Shown: positions 26,473 to 36,153, counted from the first letter of the stretch. The stretch: 64,000 bases of DNA from CAZUCE01 sp964619265 (GCA_964619265.1 CAZUCE010000009.1:1-64000), one strand, 5' to 3'. Numbers and translations: made by a program. The notes: generated from the sequence alone by a model not told the origin.

Positions 26473-26654
26473 ATTCGGAGGGGGAATTCGGGGCGAAGGG
26501 TCAGGCCGATGGGCGCGAAAGCGACCGCCAGCGATGCCGGCCCGCGCGCGTTCCTCGCCGGAAGGTGGTCTCCGTGAGCGGCACGCTGGATCACTCTGGG
26601 AGATTCAGGAGTCTCCAGGCGCTTGAGGGAGAAGCAGCGGAACGCGGTACTCGC

Positions 26655-28370
26655 TCAGTCGTTCTCGAGTGGTTCGATTTTCGAACGTTTGGGGTCGACC
26701 TTGCGACGCCGGAAGTCGCCGATGCTCTCGACTTCGATGCGCAGGCTCTTGCCTTCACCATGGATACCGACCACCTGACCCAGATGGCGGCCGTCGACGC
26801 GCACCCAGTCGCCGCGGGCGAAGGGGGTGTCCGAGGAGTGGGGGGCGGAGGTCGGTTCGGCGACGACCGCGGCGCGACGCTCGAAGTGTTCCCGCCGCCA
26901 CACATCGCCGTTCGCGCACACATCGCAGGCCCCGCAGGGGCGAGCCGGGGCATCGAGTTTGAAGTGTTCGGCAAGCAGCACGCGCCGGCAGCATTCGGTC
27001 TGCGTGGCGAAGCGCGTCATTCCGAGCAGGCCTTCCAGGTCGCCGCGCAGCTTTTTCTCGCTGCCGACGAAATCGGGGAGTTCACCGGGTTCGAGGTCGC
27101 GCACGACGCGCAGGTTGTGAGCTTCGAAGGAGCCTTCGGTAATGCCGAGGACCTCCAGCCACTTGAGGCTGATCGAGACTCGATGGTCGTGGCGCTGGCG
27201 GACGAGGAGCTCGTCGCGCAGATCGTCCAGGTCTTTGGCTTGAAGGCGCTCGCCCCAAGCCCGGAGGGTCTCGAAGACACCGAGGATGTACTCGCGATCG
27301 GGGTTGGCCCAACCGATGAAGTTCTGCTGGAGCGCGACATCTTCGCCGAAAAACAGTGTTTCGCACCAGGCGGGCTTTCCGTCGCGACCCGCGCGGCCGG
27401 TCTCCTGGGTCCAAGCCTCGAGGGTGCGCGGAACTTGAGCGTGGAGAACAAAGCGGATGTCCTCCTTGTCGACGCCCATGCCGAACGCGTTTGTGGCTAG
27501 GACAATTTGGTCTTTCGAAGACATGAAGCGCTCCTGGGAGGCGCGCCGCTCCCGGGCCGAGAGCTTGCCGTGATAGACCAGAACAGGGCGCCCGCGCCGG
27601 CGGAGTTCAGACTCGAGTTGCTCGAGGTCGCGAATCAGCGTCGAGTAGACGATGCCAGCGCCGTCGATGGACTCTAGGCGATCGAGAAGAACCGGAAGTT
27701 TGTCTTCGGCGTGGTCGACGGAAGTGGCGGCCAGGAACAGGCGCGGGCGCTCGATGCCATTGCGCAGGATGAGCGGGTTCGAGAGCCCCAGGGAATCCAC
27801 GATGTCCTCGGCCACCCGCGGCGTGGCGGTGGCGGTGACCGCCGAGGTGGGCACGCCATGGAGCTTGGCGCGGGCTTCTCCGAGTCGAGAGTAGTCCGGA
27901 CGGAAGTCGTGCCCCCAATGGCTGATGCAGTGGGCTTCGTCGACGGCCAGGCGCGTGATGTTCAGTTGGGGGAGCGCTTCGAGGAACGCCCTGCTGCGGA
28001 AGCGTTCGGGCGTCACGTATAGCAGGTCGAATTCACCGCGTGAGGCGCGGGCGAGTCGTTTCTTGCGCTCGGAAGCGTCTAGGCTGGAGTTGATGAACGT
28101 CGCGGCGATTCCGCGCCGCAGCAGCGCATCCACTTGATCCTGCATCAACGCGATCAGGGGACTGATCACGAGCGTTGTGCCTTCCAGGATCAAAGCCGGA
28201 AGCTGATAAACCAGAGACTTGCCGGCGCCGGTCGGGAGCGTCAAGAGCAGGTCGCGGCCTTCGAGCACAGCGAGGACGGCCTGTTCCTGCGGGCCGCGGA
28301 AGTTCTCGAAGCCGAAGTGCTCGCGCAGGGCCGCGCGAGCTCTCGCGATGAGGTTGGAGTTGTCGGTCAC
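26655..28370 (-). CDS. recQ: RecQ-family ATP-dependent DNA helicase
   Basis: 571-aa superfamily-2 DNA helicase for recombination and replication-fork repair. Seen are the Q-like FGFENFRGPQEQA, Walker A TLPTGAGKS, DEAH in AVDEAHCISHWGHDFR, SAVTATAT, the helicase C core TNAFGMGVDKEDIRFV and QETGRAGRDG, and the zinc-binding cysteines CCRRVLL...CGACDVC. No HRDC domain is visible; a short beta-rich tail (about 500-571) ends the protein instead. The start is either this GTG or an ATG at 28400 that adds ten residues. It is the last gene of a minus-strand run with two-component genes, 78 bp downstream of the response regulator. Confidence 0.92.
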   Translation of the reverse strand: MTDNSNLIARARAALREHFGFENFRGPQEQAVLAVLEGRDLLLTLPTGAGKSLVYQLPALILEGTTLVISPLIALMQDQVDALLRRGIAATFINSSLDASERKKRLARASRGEFDLLYVTPERFRSRAFLEALPQLNITRLAVDEAHCISHWGHDFRPDYSRLGEARAKLHGVPTSAVTATATPRVAEDIVDSLGLSNPLILRNGIERPRLFLAATSVDHAEDKLPVLLDRLESIDGAGIVYSTLIRDLEQLESELRRRGRPVLVYHGKLSARERRASQERFMSSKDQIVLATNAFGMGVDKEDIRFVLHAQVPRTLEAWTQETGRAGRDGKPAWCETLFFGEDVALQQNFIGWANPDREYILGVFETLRAWGERLQAKDLDDLRDELLVRQRHDHRVSISLKWLEVLGITEGSFEAHNLRVVRDLEPGELPDFVGSEKKLRGDLEGLLGMTRFATQTECCRRVLLAEHFKLDAPARPCGACDVCANGDVWRREHFERRAAVVAEPTSAPHSSDTPFARGDWVRVDGRHLGQVVGIHGEGKSLRIEVESIGDFRRRKVDPKRSKIEPLEND

Positions 28371-28448
28371 GGGGGGCGAGTCTAAGGCCCCAAGCCCCAT
28401 GAGCCACACCGACTAGGAGCCGGCGGGGGGGATCTTGTGAGAGGCCTC

Positions 28449-29729
28449 CTAGGCCGCCGCTAGCAATCCGCCGGGAGGTGCGCCTGTGTCGATTTTGGCG
28501 CGCAGGATGAGCCGTGAGCTGTTCGGTCCGTTGCTCTCGCCAAACAGCTCCCAGCGAAGCAACCGCGCGAGCTGCCGGGCCAGCGATAGATGCAGGCTGG
28601 TCGTGTTGTTTTCGAAGGGCTCGAAGACGGCCGCCTTTCCGGTCGGATCGAGCTCAAGCCCGTCGATGGTCACCGCGATGCGCAGGGGTGCCCCGCTGCT
28701 CCCGGGGTCGTTTTCAAAGCCAATCTCGGCGGAGACGCTAGCCGCCGGGCAGACGTCGATGGCGCCCTCAAAGAGATGAGTGATTAGCTCTTCAACCATG
28801 GCCCCGTCCAGGTTTGCAAGATCCGGAAGGTCTTCCAACCCGGTGACTTTGAACTCGACACCTCGCTCGGCGGCGAAAGCACGAGCGTGTTCCAGAGGTG
28901 CTTCAAAGTGGGGGCGACAGGCTCCCTCTTCGAGCGAACTGCACTGAAGCCCTCCTTCTAGTTCGGCTAGGCGGGACATCTGAGCGACGATCAGCTCGAG
29001 TTCAGAGACGAACGGCATCAGGTTGGCCGCCAACTCGGGTGAACTTCGGAGCGCCTGGAGGGGGCTAGCGAGCGCCTTGCCGGCATCGACCACAAAGTCG
29101 GTCCGGCTACGCGAATAGGCCACGGCCATCGCCTTGTCGGAGGTCAATGCGCGGTTGACGGTCTCAAGGCTCGCCGCGTATGCGCGGACCTCTTCCAGCC
29201 GTTCGCGATTGCTCAGGGCCAGCTGCCACTTCTCGACCATCGCATTGGCGAGCTGCTGGACTTCGATCGGGTCGAAGGGCTTCTTGAGAATCAGCAGTCG
29301 TTCCGACGCTCCGAGGGTGCTCATCATCTCCTCGTAGCTGTAGTCGGAATAGGCCGTACAGATGACAGCTTGAATGTCCTTCTCGATCGCGAAGATCTTC
29401 TCGAGCGTTTGAACGCCATCCCAGCCGGGAGGCATACGAACATCGACGAAGGCCAGCGAGAACGGATTCCCCTCGAGGAGCGACTGCTCGATCAACTCTA
29501 GGGCTTCCTGCCCTTGGTGAGCGGACACGATTTCGAAGTTCTTAGGTTCAAAGCCACCCGCGGATTCACCAGACTCGCGACTCTGCGCAGGGTCCGACAG
29601 GAACGCGTCGAGGATGTTATCGGCCTTAGAGGTTGCCGAATTTCCCATGTCGAGAATCTTGCGGAAATCCTCATGGATAGCGGGGTTGTCGTCCACTACG
29701 AGGATTCGGAAACGATTCTTAGGTTTCAT
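28449..29729 (-). CDS. Response regulator with inactive kinase-like tail
   Basis: 426-aa protein. The receiver domain (1-155) has the acidic pair D13-D14, phospho-acceptor D96 in AFVDVRMPP, T125 and K150, so it should accept phosphate. A loop of about 35 residues interrupts the receiver after helix 1. The rest resembles a histidine-kinase core: two helices near 195-270, then an ATPase-like fold (about 280-415). It lacks the phospho-histidine and the DxGxG motif, reading TIDGLELD instead, and the N-box Asn is missing (VEELITHLFEGA). It follows the sensor kinase gene by 36 bp. The dead module probably acts as a dimerisation or interaction output. Confidence 0.8.
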   Translation of the reverse strand: MKPKNRFRILVVDDNPAIHEDFRKILDMGNSATSKADNILDAFLSDPAQSRESGESAGGFEPKNFEIVSAHQGQEALELIEQSLLEGNPFSLAFVDVRMPPGWDGVQTLEKIFAIEKDIQAVICTAYSDYSYEEMMSTLGASERLLILKKPFDPIEVQQLANAMVEKWQLALSNRERLEEVRAYAASLETVNRALTSDKAMAVAYSRSRTDFVVDAGKALASPLQALRSSPELAANLMPFVSELELIVAQMSRLAELEGGLQCSSLEEGACRPHFEAPLEHARAFAAERGVEFKVTGLEDLPDLANLDGAMVEELITHLFEGAIDVCPAASVSAEIGFENDPGSSGAPLRIAVTIDGLELDPTGKAAVFEPFENNTTSLHLSLARQLARLLRWELFGESNGPNSSRLILRAKIDTGAPPGGLLAAA

Positions 29730-29765
29730 CGGAGCAAAGGGTGTCTCAGATTGGAAAGGGCCGTC

Positions 29766-31727
29766 CTAAGCGGCCCGATGGGGATCTACTGCCTGAGCGA
29801 GGCGTGGCAAGTCCAAGTGGAAAGTGGCGCCCTGGCCGGCGCCGGGGCTGTCGACGTGGAGGTGACACTCCATTTCGCCGGCCGAGTTGGCGGCGGAATG
29901 CAGGCCAAAGCCATGTCCGTCCGGCTTCGTGGTGAAGCCGTGATTGAAAATTCGCTCGAGGTTTTCCTTAGCGATGCCGACTCCGTTATCGGTTACCGAA
30001 ACACGGGTCGTGCTCTCGTCCAGGGCGCGAATCGAGATCTGAATGCAGGGGTCGCGGGGCTCTTGTGCCTGGACCGATTGGTAGGCATTGCGCAACAGGT
30101 TGACCAGGATCTCAAGCGACTTGTGACGGTCGATCGGGAACGCCGGAATGGCCTCGTGGTCCTGTTCGATGCGAACGTGGCGCGTGGTGGCACCGGATCT
30201 TTCGCAGATGGACAGGGCCTCTTCTACAATGTCCTCAAGCTTGAGCACTTCGCGAACGTCGGACCGACGAGCAAAGGCCTGTTGGGAGGCCACCAGACCG
30301 CGGATGTGTTCCAGGCCAGCGTTCAAGGTCGAGATTTCTTCGAGACTCTCGCTGCGATCTCCCTCGAGCAACTGGTGGAGGCTCTCCAGGACAGGCAATA
30401 GCTGACTGCCGCGCGGATCGTTGGTGAGGAAGCCGGTCAGGTCACCCTCGTGCTGCTGTAAGAGTTCGACGACGGCTTTGAGTTTCTGTACGGGGCTCTT
30501 GTGCAGCTTGCGTTCGATCAATGAGCCGGCGACTCCAACGGAGTTGAGGACATTGCCGACGTTGTGAAGGATGCCGGTAGCGATCTCTGACATTCCAGCC
30601 GAACGGGCCGACTCGACCAGGGCGGAACGCGAGCCAGCGAGCTTGGAGAGCATGCTGTCGAATTCTTTCGACAGCATCCCAATTTCGTCGGTGCGATCCA
30701 GCTCAAGCCGTACGGTCGTGTCATCGGTCTTACCGACGTGGAGAGCCTGCTCGGTGAAGCGCGTGATGGGTGCTAGGACGAGCACTTGTAGAACGCGGAG
30801 CAGGACGAGCAGCATTAGCACGCCGGCCGCGATCGTAGACAGCAAAGCGTAGCGAACAACCGCTTCTCCACTGCTGCTGATCGATCGGTCGCTGTAGGCC
30901 CCAATGATGAGCGCAGGGAACTGCCTGACATCGTTGACGGTTGCGTACGTTACGACTTCGCTCGACGAAGCCACTCGCGAGACCGGAGAGATCGAGCCGG
31001 TGATTTCGTCCAGCAGCTCTTGCCCGAGCGCCTCGGGAGCGTGCTCCAGGTCCCAGACTTCGAAGTTGACACGCGACAGCGTGCCGATCTGCTCGATCTT
31101 CTTGTCGTCTAGGAAGCGACCCAAGATCAGTCGGCCCGGAGAACCTCCGCCGCTAGAGCCCGGGGCGATCGCGTGGGACGCAACCAGCATGGGACCCGCT
31201 TCGGTCATGATGAGGCCGGTGACGGTTCCATCGTTGTCGATGGTTACCTCGCCAGCGCCTTCGTTCGCTTTGAGGGCGGCGTCGGGGGCATCGACACGAG
31301 AGAGCAATTGATGCCCGTGGGACAGGCGGCCGCGAGGGAATTGCGACAGGCGAACATGTTCGGTAGCCCCCGTGGTGCGTGCTTCTCCCCACAGGACTTC
31401 ACCTGATTCGTCGACGACGTAGACCAGTCCAAACCCATCAATCGTAAACAGGGGCGCGCCTAGGTGCTCCTCCGGGTAGTCCGGGCGCTCGCCGCGGGCG
31501 AACTCGGCCAAGTTTTCGCGCTGGCACCAAGATTCTGCGCGAGCGGAGAGACGCTGGACCTCTCCATCGACCGCGAGGCGCGTGCGCTCTAGGTCCCGTT
31601 CAGCCTGCTCTCCTTCGAGTCGATCAAAGCTCGGACGCAAGATCGATCTTTGCACGACGTGGTCGAGCAGGGCATAGCCCAGCACGACTGGCACGAGCAC
31701 CAGGACGATCTTGGTTCGAAGCAGCAA
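29766..31727 (-). CDS. Membrane sensor histidine kinase (CHASE4-like, HAMP)
   Basis: 653-aa kinase. A first membrane segment (about 5-25), a periplasmic sensor of about 260 residues that looks CHASE4-like, a second membrane segment (about 292-318) and a HAMP linker lead to the phospho-acceptor H388 in the unusual H-box ILHNVGNVLNSVG. The ATPase domain is complete: NLLRNAYQSV (N-box), DNGVGIAKEN (G1), FTTKPDGHGFGLHSAA (F and G2). The start codon is TTG; no better in-frame start precedes the membrane segment. The response regulator directly downstream is the obvious partner. Confidence 0.88.
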   Translation of the reverse strand: MLLRTKIVLVLVPVVLGYALLDHVVQRSILRPSFDRLEGEQAERDLERTRLAVDGEVQRLSARAESWCQRENLAEFARGERPDYPEEHLGAPLFTIDGFGLVYVVDESGEVLWGEARTTGATEHVRLSQFPRGRLSHGHQLLSRVDAPDAALKANEGAGEVTIDNDGTVTGLIMTEAGPMLVASHAIAPGSSGGGSPGRLILGRFLDDKKIEQIGTLSRVNFEVWDLEHAPEALGQELLDEITGSISPVSRVASSSEVVTYATVNDVRQFPALIIGAYSDRSISSSGEAVVRYALLSTIAAGVLMLLVLLRVLQVLVLAPITRFTEQALHVGKTDDTTVRLELDRTDEIGMLSKEFDSMLSKLAGSRSALVESARSAGMSEIATGILHNVGNVLNSVGVAGSLIERKLHKSPVQKLKAVVELLQQHEGDLTGFLTNDPRGSQLLPVLESLHQLLEGDRSESLEEISTLNAGLEHIRGLVASQQAFARRSDVREVLKLEDIVEEALSICERSGATTRHVRIEQDHEAIPAFPIDRHKSLEILVNLLRNAYQSVQAQEPRDPCIQISIRALDESTTRVSVTDNGVGIAKENLERIFNHGFTTKPDGHGFGLHSAANSAGEMECHLHVDSPGAGQGATFHLDLPRLAQAVDPHRAA

Positions 31728-31753
31728 GGGGGGACTCGCAGGGAGGAGGGCGC

Positions 31754-32344
31754 CTAAGCGGCGCGGCGAAGTTGGGCGCTTCGGTCGGAATTCTGACCGC
31801 CAGAGCCCTGCGTAGCGGGATCTTGGGCCGTCGACTCGGGGTCCTCGGATGCGCGCTGCGCGGCGGCATTCGCTTCACGCTGGGCGCGCGTGGCCTGATT
31901 CATGAGCCGACACAACTTCTGTAGTTGATCACCACGGCGTAGCTTGCAGGCCTCGGTGTTGCCGTCCTCGACCACTCCGCGGAGGTAGATCTCAAAGCGG
32001 TAGAGCGGTCCAGCGAATCGAAACGTAGTCTGCAACCCGATCCAGGCGATGGCCGGGAAGATCAACGCAGCTGAGGTCAAGAAGACGCCTGCCAAGATAC
32101 GCGGCAGCCGCTCGAGAACGAACACGCCATCGCGCGGAAGTTCCGCCGCGAGCGAGCTCATCGCCTGGGAAAACAGCAGGTATTGCAAGCCCAGCGAGAG
32201 AATGCTGGCTCCAGCGAAGTAGCCGATCAGCCGCAGCTGCATCGTCGGCAGGATCAGTTTGATGCTGCGCTTCTTGAACCTGCTCGGCTGACGAGCCCAT
32301 TCGGGCACGTTGGCGCCCTCGGCGGACGGGAGTGAATCGGACAT
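31754..32344 (-). CDS. Small membrane protein with HAMP-like region
   Basis: 196-aa protein with two membrane segments (about 37-58 and 80-105) separated by a short periplasmic loop. After the second segment comes a HAMP-like stretch (FAGPLYRFEIYLRGV ... LRRGDQLQKLCRLMN, about 110-149) and a disordered Ala/Gln/Glu-rich tail. There is no kinase, cyclase or methyl-accepting domain, so it looks like the transmembrane part of a receptor without output. It precedes the sensor kinase gene by 26 bp and probably assists it. Confidence 0.65.
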   Translation of the reverse strand: MSDSLPSAEGANVPEWARQPSRFKKRSIKLILPTMQLRLIGYFAGASILSLGLQYLLFSQAMSSLAAELPRDGVFVLERLPRILAGVFLTSAALIFPAIAWIGLQTTFRFAGPLYRFEIYLRGVVEDGNTEACKLRRGDQLQKLCRLMNQATRAQREANAAAQRASEDPESTAQDPATQGSGGQNSDRSAQLRRAA

Positions 32345-32368
32345 GGGGAGGCGACCGTTTAGGCCGTT

Positions 32369-33634
32369 TCAGGGTTGGGTATCGTCGAGCCCGAGCGCTT
32401 CGCTCCAAGCCCTTGTGCTGGGATCACAGGTGAGGCCGGTCAAGTCCAGCAGAGCCGCATGACACAGGGCCTGCCAGGCCTCATCGCCCGACTCGAGAGC
32501 CTCGAGAAGGGGTAGAACCGCGGCCTTCGAGTCGAGCGCGCGCAAGGAGGCGATGGCCGTCGTGGCCACTTGTTCGTCCGAATCGGTGATGAGTTCCGAC
32601 ACGGCGCTGGCCAGTTCGCGGCGGTCGAGCTTCTGGCTCGAAATATCGCGGAGTGCGCGCACAACCAGGGTGCGATTTCCTCCTCGAAGTTCTTGAAGAG
32701 CTGTGTCCTTGCGTTCGGTCTGCCACTTTCGCGACGCAGTTAGCCAGGTGCGCCAGGGGTCCGGGCGGGTGCCCAGCTCGAGCCCGGTGACCTGCCGCAG
32801 AGCCCAGTGCGCGGTTCGAGCCTGGGACGGCGAGGTGCCGTCGAGCAGGGAAATCCAGCGCTCGGCGTCCTGCGTGTATCGGGCGTGTCCGAGTGCGGAG
32901 ATCGCCTCACGGGCGACGGACTCGACCGAGGAGTTGGACAGATCTCGCACGCGCTCAACAGCTGCTTCCTCGATCCAAATCGGACGTTGCTCCCAGCCAA
33001 GACCCAAGCGGGCCAGCAGGGCGACATCCAGGGAGGTACCGCCGGCGCCCAGGCAGCGGGCGAACAGCTCAAGTGCTTCTCGTGAGGGGTCCACTTCGAG
33101 TGCGCGGAGGCATACGTCTTGGATCACCCCGCTGGCGTTCAAGAAGGCGGGCTGTAGCTGAAGTGCGATTCCAGGGTCGTGGCGATGCAGTCGAGTCAGG
33201 ACATCATGAAGCCCGTCTCGGAGCGAGGTAGCCGGCACCGGCTCGTAGCCGACCAAATCAAAGGTCAAGGTGAGCTCGTGGGGGCCGGCCATGCGGCCCA
33301 GCACCTCGAGCGCAGCCGAACGCCAGGTGGCGGGGCTCTGTTCGGTGACGAGGCGTTCAAAGCGGCCCAGCAGCGCAGCCCGGTCCTGGCCGGCGAGCTC
33401 CTGAATGACCTGAGCACGCGAGGTCCCCTCGAGCGCGATCGGAGGCTGACCGGGCAACTGGCCGGTGGCTAGAGATTCGAGCAACACCTCGAGGGTGTCC
33501 GCTTGGGCCGAGAGCTGGGCAAGTTGCGTGCGCAGGGCGTCCGGGGAGGCCTGGACCGCTCGAGGCGCGATCAGCGGGATGGCCAGGAGCCCGACGAAGA
33601 TCGGGCCGGCGATTCGGAGTGAAAGTCGGGGCAT
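32369..33634 (-). CDS. Exported HEAT-repeat protein
   Basis: 421-aa protein with a signal peptide (MPRLSLRIAGPIFVGLLAIPLIAPRA..., cleavage near 29). The mature part is a run of helical pairs of 30-35 residues with recurring patterns such as VARLGLGW/ISALGHARYT/IASLRALDSK and small Ala/Leu spacing, typical of HEAT or PBS-lyase repeats, which act as binding scaffolds. It is the first gene of a minus-strand run with the HAMP-like protein (24 bp downstream), the sensor kinase and the response regulator. It may be a periplasmic ligand or partner of that sensor; this is inference. Confidence 0.72.
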   Translation of the reverse strand: MPRLSLRIAGPIFVGLLAIPLIAPRAVQASPDALRTQLAQLSAQADTLEVLLESLATGQLPGQPPIALEGTSRAQVIQELAGQDRAALLGRFERLVTEQSPATWRSAALEVLGRMAGPHELTLTFDLVGYEPVPATSLRDGLHDVLTRLHRHDPGIALQLQPAFLNASGVIQDVCLRALEVDPSREALELFARCLGAGGTSLDVALLARLGLGWEQRPIWIEEAAVERVRDLSNSSVESVAREAISALGHARYTQDAERWISLLDGTSPSQARTAHWALRQVTGLELGTRPDPWRTWLTASRKWQTERKDTALQELRGGNRTLVVRALRDISSQKLDRRELASAVSELITDSDEQVATTAIASLRALDSKAAVLPLLEALESGDEAWQALCHAALLDLTGLTCDPSTRAWSEALGLDDTQP

Positions 33635-33699
33635 GGTGCAGGTAGTGGCTAGCTACTGGATCGGATCGCGCGAGGGGTCGACTGCTTGCCAAAAGCAGA

Positions 33700-33733
33700 A
33701 AACCCGTAGAGCCTCAGAAGGCTCTACGGGTTT
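33700..33733 (-). terminator. Intrinsic terminator of the pseudopilin operon
   Basis: Perfect 14-bp inverted repeat (33700-33713 and 33720-33733) with a 6-base loop. Read on the minus strand, the stem is GC-rich and is followed by a T-rich tract (TTTTCTGCTTTT). It sits 35 bp beyond the stop of the last pseudopilin-operon gene and upstream of the HEAT-protein gene, so it separates the two minus-strand units. Confidence 0.85.
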
Positions 33734-33768
33734 CGGAGGGTGACTCGGCGGGCGTTTGGTACGGCCTG

Positions 33769-35520
33769 CTAGTAGACCTCTAGGGCCTGCACGAAGCCTG
33801 GAGCCGTCTCGAACGCCTCGAACAGTGGATCGGTCTCGGCCATGTTGGCGAGGACCATGGAAATTCCGGGAGGCAAGTTCGAGCGGTTGTTGCCTCGGTA
33901 GATGTAGTCGTCTCCGTCGACGTCGGTGTAGTGCAAAATTTGCTCAGTCTTTTGCCAGCTGTCCGACAGCAGCGGAGGGGTACGCCCGGCGGACCGATAA
34001 CCTCTGTCCGGGTCGTAGTTGTTCCGGTTCAGGGCGGGCGGGACCTCGCCGATCTTCCAGGAAACAACTTCGAGTTCGACGGCCGAGTACGATTCGTTCA
34101 GCAGCGCTGGATCGAAGATCAGGTTCGAACCGGCTTGGACGGTCAGCGTGCGCCCGATCACCGATCCGACGAAGGTCATCGAGGAAGGCAATTCCAAATT
34201 GGCCAGCGGGGCATAGAGCAGCCCGTGGAAGGTCCCCGTGCCCTGGAGAGAGACCTTCTCGGAAACGCCGCTGAGCGCGTCCTGGCCATGGACATAGATC
34301 AGCAGGCCGGTGGCGTCGGCGGTCGGGCTTTGCACCTCAGCCACAGAGTCCATGTGAAAAGAATCCCGCACGTGGATTTCCACCGGCCCGCCGCTGCTGT
34401 CCACGACCAAGGCAGCCGCGTTGGCGAGGGTGAGGCTGGTGCAAACCACCTGCGCGGGTCCAGTCACCGTAAGGACCGATGTAGGCTCAAGGCTGATCTC
34501 ACCGTACTCGGTATAGGGCTGATTCAGCTGAAGGGTGTTCCCGTGCGCCAGCACGAGGTCCCCACCGGCCATCAGGTCCGGGACCTGCAGCGTTGGTAGA
34601 ACGGTCGTCGAGGTCCGCGGCGTCGTCGCCCCGGTGATCGTCACACCGACTCCCGGAGTCACGGCATGGCCAGGACCGGGATGGACCGACGCATCGAGCC
34701 AAGTCGGATGCGAGACTCCGGGCTCGATTTGGATCGAGCCGTTGCTCCCCAGTTTGGCCGTCGTGTCGGCCGGTGAGGACGGACGATCGTCGCCTTGCCC
34801 AAGCGGGACGCCGCTTGCGTATTTCTCGCCATGGATTCCCGGGGCGTCCCATGCGTTTTGTTGGAAGTCGCCGCCGCCCTTCCAAGCGATCCCCCAGTTC
34901 TCGCCATGGCGGCGGACCAGTCCGGCTTGTTCCAAGTCGGTATCGGCGGTCGTAACGAGTCGATCGGTGTCTTGAGTTTGGGAGGGCGGGTCTTCGCCCG
35001 GGGCTCGATCGTCTCCGGACTCGAGGGTGTCGCCTGAGCCTCCGCCGCTGCCCGGATCCCCAGCGTTCTCAATTTTTGTCCCAGGTCCAATTTGAACGTA
35101 CTCGTCGCCAAAGAAGCCCTCTCGGGCGAGTGGGAGGTGCAGCTTGCTGACTACGACGGCCAGATGGTGCCGCGCATCGTCGCAGACCCCGTAGGAATCC
35201 ACATGCAGCATGCCGTGCTGGTCTTCCAGGACCTCGCTGAATACGAAACCCTCCCCAAACAACGCCGGTTCTGCCTGGGACGCGACGTTGCCGCCGAGTC
35301 CCATGGTCAAGGCAGCCATGCTCTCCGCGACCCCCGATTCGGCCAAGTAGAACGCGCGCTTCTTGTTGTTCTCGTTGAGTTGCCGCTGCCAAGTCGACTG
35401 GTTGAGCTGGAACGTCATCGCGCTCAGCAAGCCGACTGTCGCGACGACCGTGACGGCCGCCACCAGGGCGCCTCCCGATTCACCGGGCTGACTGACCTTG
35501 AGTGTCTTTCGAATCAACAT
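33769..35520 (-). CDS. Large PilX-like pilus-assembly protein
   Basis: 583-aa protein. Its N terminus (about 16-38) is a hydrophobic helix preceded by ESGGALVAAVTVVATVGLL, followed by FYLAESGVAESMAALTMG, the hallmark of PilX-type minor pilin assembly proteins. The remainder is much longer than PilX (usually under 250 aa) and beta-rich: a Gly/Asp-rich linker near 155-200, then stacked strands (about 270-460) like a surface-exposed beta-helix or polymer-forming domain. It is the last gene of a three-gene pseudopilin operon ending in a clear terminator. An adhesive or tip role is inferred. Confidence 0.75.
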   Translation of the reverse strand: MLIRKTLKVSQPGESGGALVAAVTVVATVGLLSAMTFQLNQSTWQRQLNENNKKRAFYLAESGVAESMAALTMGLGGNVASQAEPALFGEGFVFSEVLEDQHGMLHVDSYGVCDDARHHLAVVVSKLHLPLAREGFFGDEYVQIGPGTKIENAGDPGSGGGSGDTLESGDDRAPGEDPPSQTQDTDRLVTTADTDLEQAGLVRRHGENWGIAWKGGGDFQQNAWDAPGIHGEKYASGVPLGQGDDRPSSPADTTAKLGSNGSIQIEPGVSHPTWLDASVHPGPGHAVTPGVGVTITGATTPRTSTTVLPTLQVPDLMAGGDLVLAHGNTLQLNQPYTEYGEISLEPTSVLTVTGPAQVVCTSLTLANAAALVVDSSGGPVEIHVRDSFHMDSVAEVQSPTADATGLLIYVHGQDALSGVSEKVSLQGTGTFHGLLYAPLANLELPSSMTFVGSVIGRTLTVQAGSNLIFDPALLNESYSAVELEVVSWKIGEVPPALNRNNYDPDRGYRSAGRTPPLLSDSWQKTEQILHYTDVDGDDYIYRGNNRSNLPPGISMVLANMAETDPLFEAFETAPGFVQALEVY

Positions 35521-35547
35521 GTTGCTTGGTCTCCCCTCCGTTTCCCC

Positions 35548-36153
35548 CTAGTTCCTAAAGGCCGCGCGCGTCTCTGCGCTGGCCGTGATCTCCTTGCCGT
35601 TGCTGTCTTCTCGACTCAGCGTCAAACGAATCAAGACACTGCCCTGTTCGATATTGAAGGACAGCCCTTCTTCGTCGATGAGTAAGTTGCCATTGTCGTC
35701 TCCGAGATTCATGCCAATCTCATCGATCAAGAAGTCGCTGACGTAACGGCTCCAGGTCACTTGCTGCTCTTTTGCCGTGTCCGGATTCCGCTTCCAGATG
35801 ATTCGATCTTCGTCCCGTTCGAGTGAAATCTGAGACTGCTCGGACATGATCTCGATGCCGTCTTCGACGCCGAGCGAAGTTTGGTAGTTGATCACCGAAT
35901 CCGAGAAGGGCGCCTCGTTTTGGGGGAGCGTGGCTTCTTCGTCGGCTTCAACCAGAGCCAACACGATGCGGTCCAGCGCTTGGCTGGCGAGCAATTGGAG
36001 TTCGAGCTGGTCTGCTTGCGCTTCGTCGTGGCTGCGCGTCGTTTCGAGAAGCGTCAAGGAGTTGACCATGACGATGGCGAGCAAGGCGATCGCGATCGTC
36101 GTCTCGATCAGCGTAAAGCCGGATCGATGGGTAGAGTGAAGCTGGCGAGCCAT
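35548..36153 (-). CDS. Type II/IV pseudopilin (prepilin-type N terminus)
   Basis: 201-aa prepilin-like protein. The short basic leader ends in RSG before FTLIETTIAIALLAIV, a classic prepilin-peptidase site (cleavage after Gly, Phe at +1, Glu at +5) followed by the hydrophobic helix. The ATG giving MARQLHS is chosen because an upstream start would make the leader over 80 residues. The globular part is acidic and ends in ITASAETRAAFRN. It starts 2 bp after the stop of the preceding pseudopilin gene and ends 27 bp before the PilX-like start. No assembly ATPase or secretin is in the window. Confidence 0.85.
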   Translation of the reverse strand: MARQLHSTHRSGFTLIETTIAIALLAIVMVNSLTLLETTRSHDEAQADQLELQLLASQALDRIVLALVEADEEATLPQNEAPFSDSVINYQTSLGVEDGIEIMSEQSQISLERDEDRIIWKRNPDTAKEQQVTWSRYVSDFLIDEIGMNLGDDNGNLLIDEEGLSFNIEQGSVLIRLTLSREDSNGKEITASAETRAAFRN

